Assembly: GCA_015680685.1 (NCBI GenBank)
Contig: MNCI01010115.1
Coordinates: 256,778 to 320,777 of the forward strand
DNA from: Gnetum montanum
Taxonomy: Eukaryota; Streptophyta; Gnetopsida; Gnetales; Gnetaceae
Direction of reading: 5' to 3'
Length of the DNA: 64,000 bases
This document shows, one piece after another, positions 45,403 through 56,559 of this stretch (the stretch's first letter is position 1; each line of letters begins with the position of its first letter). The notes below the pieces were generated by a model. It worked only from the letters and a program-made list of their open reading frames with translations, was not told the DNA's origin and made no database searches. A program made the translations under genes and the position numbers.

Positions 45403-47186
45403 ATGAATCCTGAGTAGTCTTTGACCTCCATTCCAAGAACACTTGTGTTCATACCCATCCAACAAGAAAGCTAAGTTGACACATTGCTAGTCTTTCCATG
45501 GTAGAGTAAAGGCAATTCCTCAAGTTATGTATCCTACCTCTCGATTATACAGTGCTAAACAATTATTATAACTTCAATTTCATGAAGCTTCAGGCAAGTG
45601 TATTTGTCGACCACCAAGACATGGAGACCAAATGAAGTTATGAGCTCATACACTAAAATAAATAGGATTACTTTCCCTTCATTATTGACTTCATTATATT
45701 CACCAAGTCCTATTGGTGGATGCTAATCCAACTCATTCAAATGAATAAGCATGACATAGGGATAGACTACGAGAAGGCCCTATAAGAAGAGCAAGATGAG
45801 TTGGAGGCTTGTTCATACCACAAGGACTCATTCCATACCTCCTTCCAACAAAAAAACTTCACTTTTATTCCTCCATAGTCTCACCCATTTGTCTTCTTGG
45901 TGCAATGATAACCCTAGTGTCAACTCCTAGGTCAATGCCTATGGTGGTGATGCACCAACCCTAGTTTACATGCTAGGATGTGGTACCTCCCTTCAACATG
46001 CCCTTTGTGGCACAACCCTAGCCTACTCAATCTTTTTTGCTAATAAAAAGCATGCCTATGCAACCTTACATGCCCACCATGCACCACTCCTAGCACCAAA
46101 TTACTCAAGCATCATACATCATCTCTATTTCATTAGTATCCTCCATAGTAGACAAAACCATAGATGCATGGTGGGCCCCAACCATTGTGCCCATGGCACA
46201 TCCTAGGTAGCAAACATCTTGGATGGCCCCACAACCTATAGCTAGGTTGTGGTCCACATAACCTAGAGCTAGCATAGTGGGAAAACAATTGATGGAACTT
46301 GTCACAACATCCTAGAGCTTGTATCAGGCATTCTACCTCATCCAAACTTTAACAAATGAGGTTAAGAAGCTCAAGGATACATCCTCCAAAATGGTTCATG
46401 TGATGAACTTATATCAGGATGATCTGATTAGTCCTATTGTTCTATCATTCACATTTCCTACTAGGGTCCCACTCCCCCAATTCATCAAATACAATGGTCA
46501 AGGGAAGCCCAATGCATACCTAGTGACATTTTGGTCTAAGTGCCTCTTATTACAAGCCTGGCCACATTCCATAATATGTGTTTTTGCCATGTCTTTAACT
46601 AAGGCACTAGACTAGTACCGTGTGCTACCTAGGTTCTCCATTTTCTCTTTGGAGGGTCTCCTCAGCTAGTTCATCACATGCTTCAAGTATAACTTGAAGC
46701 TAGAGGACACACTGGATTAACTCATGTAGATTAAGTAGGGCCACTTAGAGCCCATGCAAAAATTCATACAATGTTGGAGCACATCACTCAATGACATCTG
46801 TGAGCCAGTTGTTGAAACACACCTGCTAGTAATCTTCAAGGGTGTAGTAAATATTTCTAGCCCTAAAATCCTTGAGCCAAGCATTTTCTCAAACTAAGAG
46901 CATAAAAGATGTGGTGGAAGCTAGTAAGGACCCCACCTACATGGCCTACAAGAACCTCCATGCCAAGAAGGATAAGGATAAGGGGAAAAAAACCATAACT
47001 ATGGCAACAGTGGCCAATGAGGCTAAGCTAAATAACCCCAAACCAATGACTAGCCCATCCAAGGCCCCAACCAAGAGTAAGGCTTCTGGACCTAGCATTG
47101 TAGTAAGAAACCATCTTGCATCATCGATGGCCACAAGGCAAGCTACCTCAAGGCCCAACCTTGAGCACAAAAACTACTCAAAGTAC
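45403..47186 (+). pseudogene. Element F gag, 5' part
   Basis: ATG at 45403 (MNPE*SLTSIPRTL) aligns with the B start. The capsid part at 46319-46615 reads VHVMNLYQDDLISPIV and LPQFIKYNGQGKPNAYLVTF. The Lys-rich C-terminal block is at 46872-47186 (KDKDKGKKTITMATVANEAK). It breaks off at the D insertion, before the zinc knuckle. Confidence 0.8.
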
Positions 47187-48863
47187 TGTAATGACTAAAA
47201 ACATTAGTAGCTAGAATGGTACATTGAGAGGTTTATGGTATGCATAGCTTGACCCTGTGTCTACATAAAGGCCTCTTAGAGGTAGAGATAGGGTTCTTAA
47301 AATTGTCTTGTTCATTGGACTAGAACTTACAAGATGCAATGTTGAAACCTTGTTAAGCGCTTGCACGATGTTTATAGCATCTATGATGTCAATAGGGGTG
47401 AGTGTAGTCAAGGGTTTCCCTTGAAAAAAAAGGTGTCAAACCATGATTATGTGCAAAAATAGTAAAAAGATATGAGTAAGTGCCAAAATGTGAATAAAAA
47501 TGCTAAAAAATGTGCAACAAGAGAGCAAGAGAGAAAGAGATACCACCCTAAATAGGGGCAACATAGTTAACTGCAAGAAAGGTGAGGAGGTACGCAATGT
47601 ACAAACAAGTGTAGTAAGCAATGTAGTCATAGTCTTAGGGTGTTTGGATGATGAAGACTAATGTCCACTATGGTGTCTATGCTTACTAAGTTAGTTACCA
47701 TGGTGTCCCATGGGCTACAGTGATCTATGGTGTCCTAGGTGGTATGCAAAGGTGCTTGCCAGTGCTTTGCCTTGAAATTTCTCTTAGACAATGAAATGTT
47801 AAAATGCCAATGGATGCTCAAATTTTTCCAACCAAATGCAAAAATTGCCAACCCTTAAAACATGGAGTGTTGGGGTAGTTATAGGATTAGGGTTGCTATG
47901 AGTTTCAGATCGAGTCCCACATGGTAGTGTGGTAGTTGGGACTATGTTGCACCCAACTATGCTCTCCACCAAAGAAAATGGTGTTCTTCTAGTGTGCTTT
48001 AATGTACTTCACAAGACTACCAAATTATGACTATGGTACCCAAACTACATGTAAAAGTGTTGAATAGACCAAAATGTACCTAGAAAAATGCAAAAGAAAT
48101 GCAATCTTGGAGAATACACTTTCGGACTATGCTATCCACTCTCTTGAGTGGTGTCGAGCATATGTACATTTTTGGGAGAAATGGGGGGTGCAAAATATTG
48201 CTAGTTGCTAATCTTCCTTGCTAAGGATTTGTCAGAGCTAAGACAAAGACCAATGCTAAATTATGAAGGCTTCTAGAGGTAGTTCTACATAACTATGCTA
48301 GCTATACTTTGGAGTGTATCTCAACAATTAGATAAATTTTTGCAAAAAATGTGTTTCCATGATGACTATGCTGACTACACTCTAGAGCATAGTCTTAGCA
48401 TTGAAGAGTGTAGTTTGGCACTTAGGAAAAATGTTGCAAAAGTTGGTGTCTTCATGCAGACTATGATAATTACAATCTAGAGTGTAGTAGGGAGCATAGT
48501 TCAGTAATTAGAAGATTTGCTAAACTATTTTTTTCATGCGAAGAAAACTTGATAGCTTTTGGCTTGACACTTAGGAAAATTTGAAAACTATCCATTTGTG
48601 TGCTAACTACATTGACTATGCTCTAGAGCATAGTTTTGGTGGAGAAAGCGTAGTTTAACACTTCAAAAATTTTGTAGCTATTATCAACACTTAGAAAAAT
48701 CTTGCAAATCTAGTTTTGTGTTATAGACTATGCTGACTACACACTAAAGCATAGTGCCTAGAGTGGGGAGTGTAGGCCCAACACTTAGAATAAATTTTCC
48801 TTATGTTTACACTTAAACAAATTTGTAGTTGAGATGTAGTGGCCAAAATTTGGTGGTGTTTCA
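47187..48863 (-). repeat. 3' LTR of element D
   Basis: Plus-strand ends are TGTAATGAC and GTGTTTCA; about 1677 bp. The right end meets TTGGCCCCTCTTTG, the reverse complement of the polypurine tract, so it is a 3' LTR. Palindrome ACTATGCTCTAGAGCATAGT is perfect at 48615-48634, with a one-arm variant at 48373-48392. Confidence 0.9.
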
Positions 48864-48877
48864 TTGGCCCCTCTTTG
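48864..48877 (-). promoter_or_regulatory. Polypurine tract of element D
   Basis: The minus strand reads CAAAGAGGGGCCAA up to the LTR. The preceding words (AGGCCACTCCTCTAGATGTC) match those before the tract of A. Confidence 0.88.
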
Positions 48878-50439
48878 TTGACATCTAGAGGAGTGGCCTG
48901 AGAGACATCGACAAAGAACTATAAAACACCATGGTAGGCTTGGTAGTAACATCGCTCATCAGTGCCTGATCAAATGCCACTATACCATGATTAGGAGTGC
49001 TAAGGATAATGGTATTCTAGAGGTAAAGGGTTTAGGGAATGTGCTAGGGATGGTAGAAGAGATAAAATGTAAATAGGATGTCATGATGCTAGATGCAGAG
49101 TTAGCATGGCTAATAGTGATTCTGGAACCAAGGTGGCTTACTGCTAAAATGATAACCTCTTGTTATAATGCTTATGAGAAAGTTAGCATCCATGGCACTA
49201 GAATGGCTTGTCACTAAAATTGTGAGATCTCATTGAAATGCTTACAAGAGAATCAGTGTGGATTTAGAATTAGACCCATTACAAAATTAGAAATTTGCTA
49301 ATGTTTTCTTTGAAACATGTTTTGGCCCATTTGATTTTATTTTTTTTGATTTTTTTTTTGCTTTTCTTTACTACAAGGTGAATCTACTTTGGGTTCTAAC
49401 TACCACATGCTTTTCATCAGGTGAACTGTGTGCCATCTAATGGGCTTTGCTTTGGTGCAAAAATGTTGCATCTATAGAATAGGTGTTTTCTCCTCAAGAT
49501 GAGTTGTGTTACATTTTCTTAGGCTTTAACTAGCCCATAAAGGCTTCCCATAGGATGAGTTACATTACATCTACCATGGGTTGTATGGTTGATGCAAAGA
49601 GGATGGCATGTGCATTAGAGGGATTTGCAAGCTCAATGATGCAGGGGAAGGTAGGGGAATGCAAGAAAGAATGGGTAAATGCAAGTAAGGTATAGCAGGG
49701 GTAATATGGATGTGCACTCTTGAGTGGCATGGCTAGTTTGATCATGCACATCAAAGCAATGTGGTAACTTGCTACTACAATGAGATTCCTCTCTGCACAA
49801 TGACCTCCACGGCTTCGTCTTGTAAACATAACTTAGAGAAAATAAGAAAACAACCACATAGCATGAGATGCAAGTAAACTATAGGATGCGAGGATGCTAC
49901 AAATGTTGCAATAGTTAACCCAGTTGCAAGTGTTTGAAAATATAGTAAAGATTCCAAGGGAGCAAGAATGTTGTAAATGCTCCAAAGGCTACACCAATGG
50001 TAAGTGTTTAGAAAGACTAGAAAAATGGTGGGGCTGATTATGATGTAAGTGGTTGATATCCCAAACCAATGAAAAGAGCGCAAAAAACTAGCAAAATGAT
50101 AGGGTGCCAAAATGCTATAAGTACTTCTAAGCCTCAGTAATTGTAAAAGCCCAAACAAATTAGCAAAATGGTGTGGCCATAATGTTGAAAGCTTTGCCCA
50201 AAGGTGGTAGTGTTGTAAGTGTCACCTAGAGGACACATTAATGATGGAAGCTCCAGAAGATCAGTGAAATGCTAGGGGGTGGTAATGTTGCAAATGTTCC
50301 AAAGGTCTCTCTTATTGATAGGAAATCCATTTTGGGACTGTAGTGTCCCTGCCTATGTGGGGCTTCAAAGTGGGAGGTGAAGGTATGAAAAGTTAGGATT
50401 ATTCATGCTTTCTTTCTCGTAGAACCGTTCATGAGTGAT
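48878..50439 (-). other. Element D 3' untranslated block
   Basis: Non-coding part homologous to 7521-8700 of A. On the minus strand it has repeated CTTTGGAGCATTTACAACATT units (about 49900-50330) and the conserved GTAACTCATCCTATGGG word near 49560. Open frames at 49560-50158 on the minus strand do not recur as coding units. Confidence 0.55.
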
Positions 50440-50905
50440 GGTGAACTCAGTTTAAGATCTTGGTAGATTGTGGTGCACTAGTATCTAGTCCTAGTGGACT
50501 ACTATGTTCCAATTTAATGTCATATTAGATGAGCTACTATGTTATTTTAACATCATAACCAAAGGACGAACTATGCTAGTTTATAATCATAGTGGACTTT
50601 CTATGCTAGTTTATAGTCATAGTGGACTTGTGGTGCTAGTTTATAGTCATAGAAAATGCATGCTCTATAACAGTTTAATGTCTTAGTGAATGATTGATGC
50701 TAATTTAGCATCATAGCAAATGGGTCCTATGATAGTTTATAGTCATAGCAGGCTTATTGTGCTAGTTTATAATCATAGCAGACTATCTATGCTAGTTTAT
50801 AGTCATAATGAACTAGAGGTTTGGATGACAATTTGATGTCATAGTAGATGAGTGTTATTCCATTTTATAGTCATAGTGAACTATTTGTGCTAGTTTGTAG
50901 CCATA
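50440..50905 (-). repeat. Array-2 tandem repeats of element D
   Basis: About twelve units on the plus strand, such as GCTAGTTTATAGTCATAGTG, spaced 33-40 bp. It is the reverse complement of the arrays of A and C and lies between integrase and the 3' LTR. Confidence 0.85.
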
Positions 50906-50949
50906 GTTAACTTCACTTATCTTGCTTTGTTGAGATGTGACACTACATA

Positions 50950-52150
50950 CTAAACAAAATAAGGCTTCATGTATGAATGATTGATCAGATTCGCAAACTC
51001 ATTATCATCTTTATTAGGAATATTGAATGCTCCATTGTCATAGGCATTAGTGACCAAGAAAGGCCCTTCCCTATTGGCTGAGAATTTGTCTATAGGTTCA
51101 CAAATAGCCTTGAGGACCAGGTCCCCTCTCTTGATTAGTCGTTGATGCTGATTATGGTGGTGATTTTACCTTTTCTTTTCTTGGTATCAATTGATGTTGT
51201 CAAGCATTTTCATGTGCTCCTCTTCTATCAAATCAAGACACACTATTCTCAATTCATCATTCTAAGCCTTGTTAATAAAGTTCAAGAGGATCACACGAAG
51301 TGATGGAACCTACAATTTAAGAGACAAAATTTCTTTAGATTCATAAACAAGGCCATATAACATCTTAATTCTTGTTGTTTTTCATGTCATGTGATAGGCC
51401 TAAATCATGTAGACTAATTATTTGTGCCATTTCCATTTGTTGTTGGTAATCATTTTTTTTAGAAGGTTGATAATGACTTTGTTTGTGCCCTCCACTTGGC
51501 AATTCACATGTAGCTAGTATAACAACAAGACATAATTTTTAATACCAAATCACTTGAAGAAGGCCTTGGATTCAGCATTGCTAAACTATGGCATGTTGCC
51601 TATTATGATAGTCATGGATATATGTTATCAAGAAAAAATTTGCAAACCTACTTTGGTGTTGTCTTCCTAAGGGGAATAACCTCAACCCACATGGTAAAAT
51701 ATTCAATCATAGTTATAATAAAGCTATGTCCTATAGAGGACTTAGGCATTATAGGTCCAATGATGTCCAACCCCCAACATTGAAATGACCATGTGATTTT
51801 TGTTGTGTGCAGTTTAGTTGGTGGCACGTGCATTAAGTTTCCATGCCATTGACAAATATTGCATGTTTTGATCATGGATACATAATTTCACTACATGTAA
51901 GGCAAATAGTAGCCTAAGTGTCTAATCTTCATTGCCATTAACTTGGATGCTATGTGACCTCTACACAGTCCCTCGTGGACTTGCTCAATGATCATTTGCG
52001 CTTGACTGTTGCTCATGTAGGTTAATAGTATGTCATCACAAGATCTGCAACATAACAAGTTATCTCCCACGATGACATACTACCATGATTGCTTACATAC
52101 TACATCCTTTTGGGAAATGGTTCAATGCTACAAAGGTTCATCCTATTGAA
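50950..52150 (-). pseudogene. Element D integrase
   Basis: Minus strand. The zinc region has HEGLCRGH and CNICQ near 51830-51990. The core opens at 51648-51875 with WGLDIIGPIMPKSSIGHSF and EYFTMWVEVIPL. The Glu of the triad is present (VEGTNK), but the place of the second Asp reads IIGNMPQF, so the triad is broken. The end has REGPF near 51070. Confidence 0.8.
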
Positions 52151-52640
52151 GGTACAACTTACTATCATCGTACCATTCCACTGCATGGGTCATGCTAGCT
52201 ATGGCTTCAAATGTAATATTGGTTGTTTACATGAGAGGCACAGGGAAATCCATCATTGAGGTGGGCAATGCATGAAACATGTTATGTAGAATTCTTAAGG
52301 CTAATGTTGTTAAGGCATTTGTAATAACATTTTTATTTCATGAAATGTATTGGACATTAGTAGTTGCAAACTACTTAAGCAAGTGCTTCACCAAGTCACA
52401 ATAAGCTTGTAAATGTTGGGCTTTATAAGCATAAACCTATGTGACTTTGTTGATCACTAATTGTGAGTCACCTTAGATTACTATGCTCTGGATTCCTAAG
52501 TTGCAAGCTACTAGGATACCCCAAAGGAGACCTTTATACTCCGCCATGTTTTTAGTGCATGGGAATGGAAAACGATACATAAAAGATCAGATCTTCCTAG
52601 AGGGGAAAATCATAATACTAGTGGTGCTACTCCCTTGAGA
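52151..52640 (-). pseudogene. Element D second RNase H (Tat-type)
   Basis: Minus strand: FPCTKNMAEYKGLL, GIQSIVI and GDSQLVINKVT (52440-52590), then a degraded YISQNKN...ALTTLA end. It matches C and B. Confidence 0.75.
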
Positions 52641-53250
52641 GGTTGAAGCATCATCAAAGTGCAAGATTTCCTCAAAGTTGTCAGGCACTTAACTGATGCT
52701 ATTAACATGCTCATCTAGGAATTCTAGATCAATTGTTGTTTTGATTGTCAATGGGCAAAGATGTGAGTTATGTAGCTATAGCTTAACCTTTGGTTAAGGC
52801 TTGTGCAATGTAGTGTAGTTCAAAATCTACTATTATTACCTTCCATCATGCAATATGACTACTCTCATAGATATTCATTGTAATCACTTAGAGTACGTTA
52901 CTCTTGCAGATGATATTAACTTTCTTGTAGAAAAGATGGTGCCTCCACTTCTTGAGTGCAAAGAACAAGGTAAGGTAATTCTTTTTTACATCATTATTTT
53001 TTGCTTCATGGGAAACTAATGTATGGATTAAGTAGTATACAAGGAATTCTATGCCATCATCTTACTTTCGACAAAGCAAAGAAGTGATGGATATGTCAAT
53101 GGTAGCAAGGTAGATGTAGAAGGGTTTATCTTCTTATGGAGGATAGATCATTGAAAGTTGAGCTAGCTCTTGTATAAGGTTGTGAAATTCCTTTTGTCAT
53201 TAATCCATCCACTCAAAGTGGACTTTCTTCTGAAGGAAGTGTTGCATTGG
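52641..53250 (-). pseudogene. Element D RT-linked RNase H
   Basis: Minus strand: KPFYIYLATIDISITSLL, then LTLFFALKKWRHHLFYKKVN near 52880-52990. The order after RT is normal for Ty3/gypsy. Stops are frequent. Confidence 0.7.
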
Positions 53251-54480
53251 CTACAACTTATCAGTCAAATTTGTTATAATCATACGTATAAACTATAATC
53301 TACCCTATAGCCATTGTAGCTTCTTAAGGTTAGTCAATGGTGATAAGTTGATTATGGCCTTAACCTTATCGAGTTCTACACATATTCTTCCTTCAAATAC
53401 TACAAAACTAGGCATCTAGTCCATCTTAATGCCAAAAACACATTTCTTGGGATTTAGCATAAGATTGTATATTAAGCAACATTTGAGCACTAGGTCCAAG
53501 TCATGTGCATAGTTGTGTGCTACTTTGGACTTAAATACTATGTCATCAACATAATCATTAAGCAAACCTAACATGTAATCACTAAAGATGTAAGTCATTG
53601 CATGCTGGTATGTTACTTTTGTGTTCTTAAGTGTGAAAGGCATCACGGTGTAACAAAACATACTCTAAGGGATCATAAAGGTTGTGCTGAGCTGGTGCTC
53701 TAGGTTGATCCAAATATGGTTGTCTTAATCTATGTTGAGTTATGGCACTCAGGGAACATGATGAGGATAACAAGACATGATTGACCATGGTTTCAACTAG
53801 TTGATAAGTACTAGGCAATAGGAAATCATCTTTAATGGTTGACTTGTTCAGGTCTCAGAAGCCTATGTAAATGTTTATAGTTCCATTTTTCTTGGGCACA
53901 ATCACAATGTTCGAAACCTAGTCTATGTAGTGAATGGACCGAATGGAACTAGCTTTATAAAGCTGAGTGATTTCATCACATACTACCAATGCCACCTTAG
54001 GCCTAACCTTATGCATTTTCTACTTAACTAGCTTAATGTTAGGATCGAGGATAATGTTATTTTGCACTCACAAGGATCTAGGCTTGGCATGTCTTCGTAA
54101 GACCATGTGAATGCCTTAATGTTGTTGTTGAGCACTTTAGCAATGTTCTACGCATGTTGAGGCGCTAGAAAGAAATTAAGTTTCAATGTTTTTTACTCAT
54201 CACTGGGTGTTGCTACAATGATTTTAATGAGGGAATCATCAATGACATCACCTACCTCTAGATCTAGAGCATTAAATAGGTGGTCTAGCTAGTCTAGCAG
54301 TAACTCTATCGATATTATGTATTCATCATAGGTCATGGGCTCAAGTTCTAGGCATTGTTGATTGATGCATTGCATCAGATCATCATGAGGCTTGGTGAGG
54401 ACTAGAGGTGAGTGAAGATACTTGTACATAGTCATGTTGTATTCTTGCAAAAATCCTATAAAAATAATCAAAAGAAATCT
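53251..54480 (-). pseudogene. Element D reverse transcriptase
   Basis: Minus strand. FTWSYEDMPSLDP near 54080-54130 marks the N-terminal side. An open piece at 53416-53661 has VMPFTLKNTKVTYQHAM and the catalytic YVDD at 53553-53542, followed by LMLNPKKCVFG. It is the only YVDD motif I found in the window. Nonsense codons and small shifts occur elsewhere. Confidence 0.82.
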
Positions 54481-55023
54481 CAAGTAGCACTTTTCTCAAT
54501 AAAGTTGATATGCATAAAATATAGATAAGTAATGCATTAAAATTTTCACCTAGGTGTGCACATGTAATGTTAAAGAAAGTAAGCATGTTTGTGCCAATTT
54601 TAGGCCTCAACAAGCCATGTGTGCTATTTAAGGTCTTAGTAGACCATGGGTGTCAATTTAAGGTCTTAGTAGGTCATGAATACACTAGATATGTCATTTG
54701 GAAAGGGCTGGGAGTGCATAAGAATGTGGAATCAACCTATGTGCTCATTGGGCAATGAGAAAAATTTAAAAAATTTCTATGTTTAGGGGTAGCTAGAAAA
54801 ATAAAAAAAATTAAAGTCTAGCTAGCTATGCTCCCATCCAACTACACTCTGTAGTATGCAAATAGTGTTCAGCATAGTTCTATGGTTACTAGATCATTAA
54901 GTGGTCTTGGGGGATATAAAAGCACATTTCACCTTGGGTAAGTTTTTCATTTTCAAAGTTGAAAAATGTAATGTTTTAAAGTGTAGACTTGCTATGGGAT
55001 TATGACACTAGCGAAGAGAGCAT
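54481..55023 (-). other. Element D region upstream of RT, with array-like units
   Basis: No gene. At 54600-54690 three units contain TTTAAGGTCTTAGTAGACCATG and relatives, the reverse complement of the GGTCTACTAAGACCTTAAAC unit of C at 22690. LTR-like words follow at 54820-54900. All of this is absent from B, whose deletion ends at the equivalent of 55024. Confidence 0.55.
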
Positions 55024-56559
55024 AGTTGCTACTAGGATGACATGCTAAAGTGGATGCTTGCACCCCAAGATAACCAACATTGATAAGGGAGAACGAGCAT
55101 TGGGATTCTTACCATAGGCATGCATGGAGGAATAGAGGATGGCACCATTTTCCAGGTATCCTAAATATGCTCTCCTCCTATTTAGCATTTATATTTTGTT
55201 GTTGCTTCTTTCTATAATTGGTATTAATGTTTTGGATGTTGGTGACCTCCCTTGGTAGAGGCCACAGCTGCCATTGGCCATGTCGACTATTATGGCCAAG
55301 GAGGGCATGCATGTTACTACAAGGCATTTGTTTATTTTTTTTCTATTTATTGGGGCTAAGTATTTTACTTGGCCATAGGTGGGGATTGATGGACTGTGTG
55401 AATGCATGAGGGTTCATGAGATTGTAGCCATGGGATTGGTGATGAGAGACTACTTTTTCTTCATGATTTCTAGTAGGTAAGGGTCTTATGGATGCTACAA
55501 CTATGGAAATGGTAAGTGTGGTTATAGGGGGGAAGGCCACAGGCCTATCTATGGTTTACTAGCAAAAGATTCTTTTTTTTTGAATTTTGTCTTTCTACAG
55601 CATGGGGCAAGGATTGGGGTAGGGGTGCAATGAAAGATTCTGTAAAAAATTTTATTTTTACTATTTTTTTAGAATTCATTTCCTACATGGGATAGGGATG
55701 AGGGCACTAGTGATGGATAAGGTAGCCCACTGTAGGGTAGAGGCATGACAAGGATTTACCGTATAGTTTTTTCTTTGTTTTTTAAGGAAAACATGTGCAA
55801 GGGCTAGATGTGTTGGGGGCATGGAGGCCATGGGCTGACTATACCCCATGATACATCGGTGAGGGCTATAGGGATGTTGAGCCTTAGAGAACAATCATGT
55901 GATTGTTGGGGCTAAGAGAAGGCTTGGTGTTAAGTGTGCATTCTTGCATTCTCTATTTTTGATTTTTTTATTTTCTTGAAATTTTTTTTGGTTGTTGTGG
56001 TGAGGTAGGGCAAGGGCATGGCCCAGGGTAGCGTCATCAGTGTGGGTGGCATATCTACAAGGATGATAGTCATGACAGATGTTAGGTGACATGGTCGCAA
56101 GGATGATAGCCATGGTGAATGTCCAATGCACACCTCTCACAAACAGTGGAGGATGTATGTCGTGGTGGGTGAAAGAGGTGGTGCATAGCACCATGGTGGG
56201 GCCTTGGGTGATGGAGAGAGCATTGGGATGATGTCTAAACCTTATTTCTTAGTAGCCATGGCTAGGTCTATGCTTTTGTGTTGGAGGCATAGTTGACAAC
56301 AATTTTTCATCAAAATGGCCTATCCAACAGTTAGCCTTTTTCATGAGTATGCTCTATAGGAGCGTAGTTGGGAGTTAGAATATTTGGCAATTTTTGACTA
56401 CACTCCCCACTTTTCCAAAGTGTAGTTAGGGTGATCCAAAGTTAGAAAAAATTGCTATTTTTCTGGACTACGCTCTCAGATTTAACCTAGAGTTAGAAAA
56501 AATTTTCATCTTTGTAGACTACATTGTCTAGACTTAGAAAAATTTTAGAAAATTTTATA
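55024..56559 (+). other. Element D spacer upstream of the passenger gene
   Basis: It matches B at 795-1083 and 10324-10830. It lies 5' of the plus-strand passenger and probably includes its promoter and perhaps early exons. Several short open frames on both strands (for example 55218-55409, a Gly/Tyr-rich translation near 55490-55560) are not confirmed by B, which lacks much of this part. Confidence 0.45.

Larger units (their letters stand above)
43256..47186 (+). mobile_element. Element F: 5' LTR and gag 5' half, cut by element D
   Basis: Plus strand. LTR, primer-site-like motif (44863-44888), leader repeats (45195-45345) and gag to 47186. The gag stops at CAAAGTAC, and the 3' LTR of D starts at the next base. 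AGTAC is the candidate left target duplication of D. The rest of F should lie beyond D. Confidence 0.85.
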
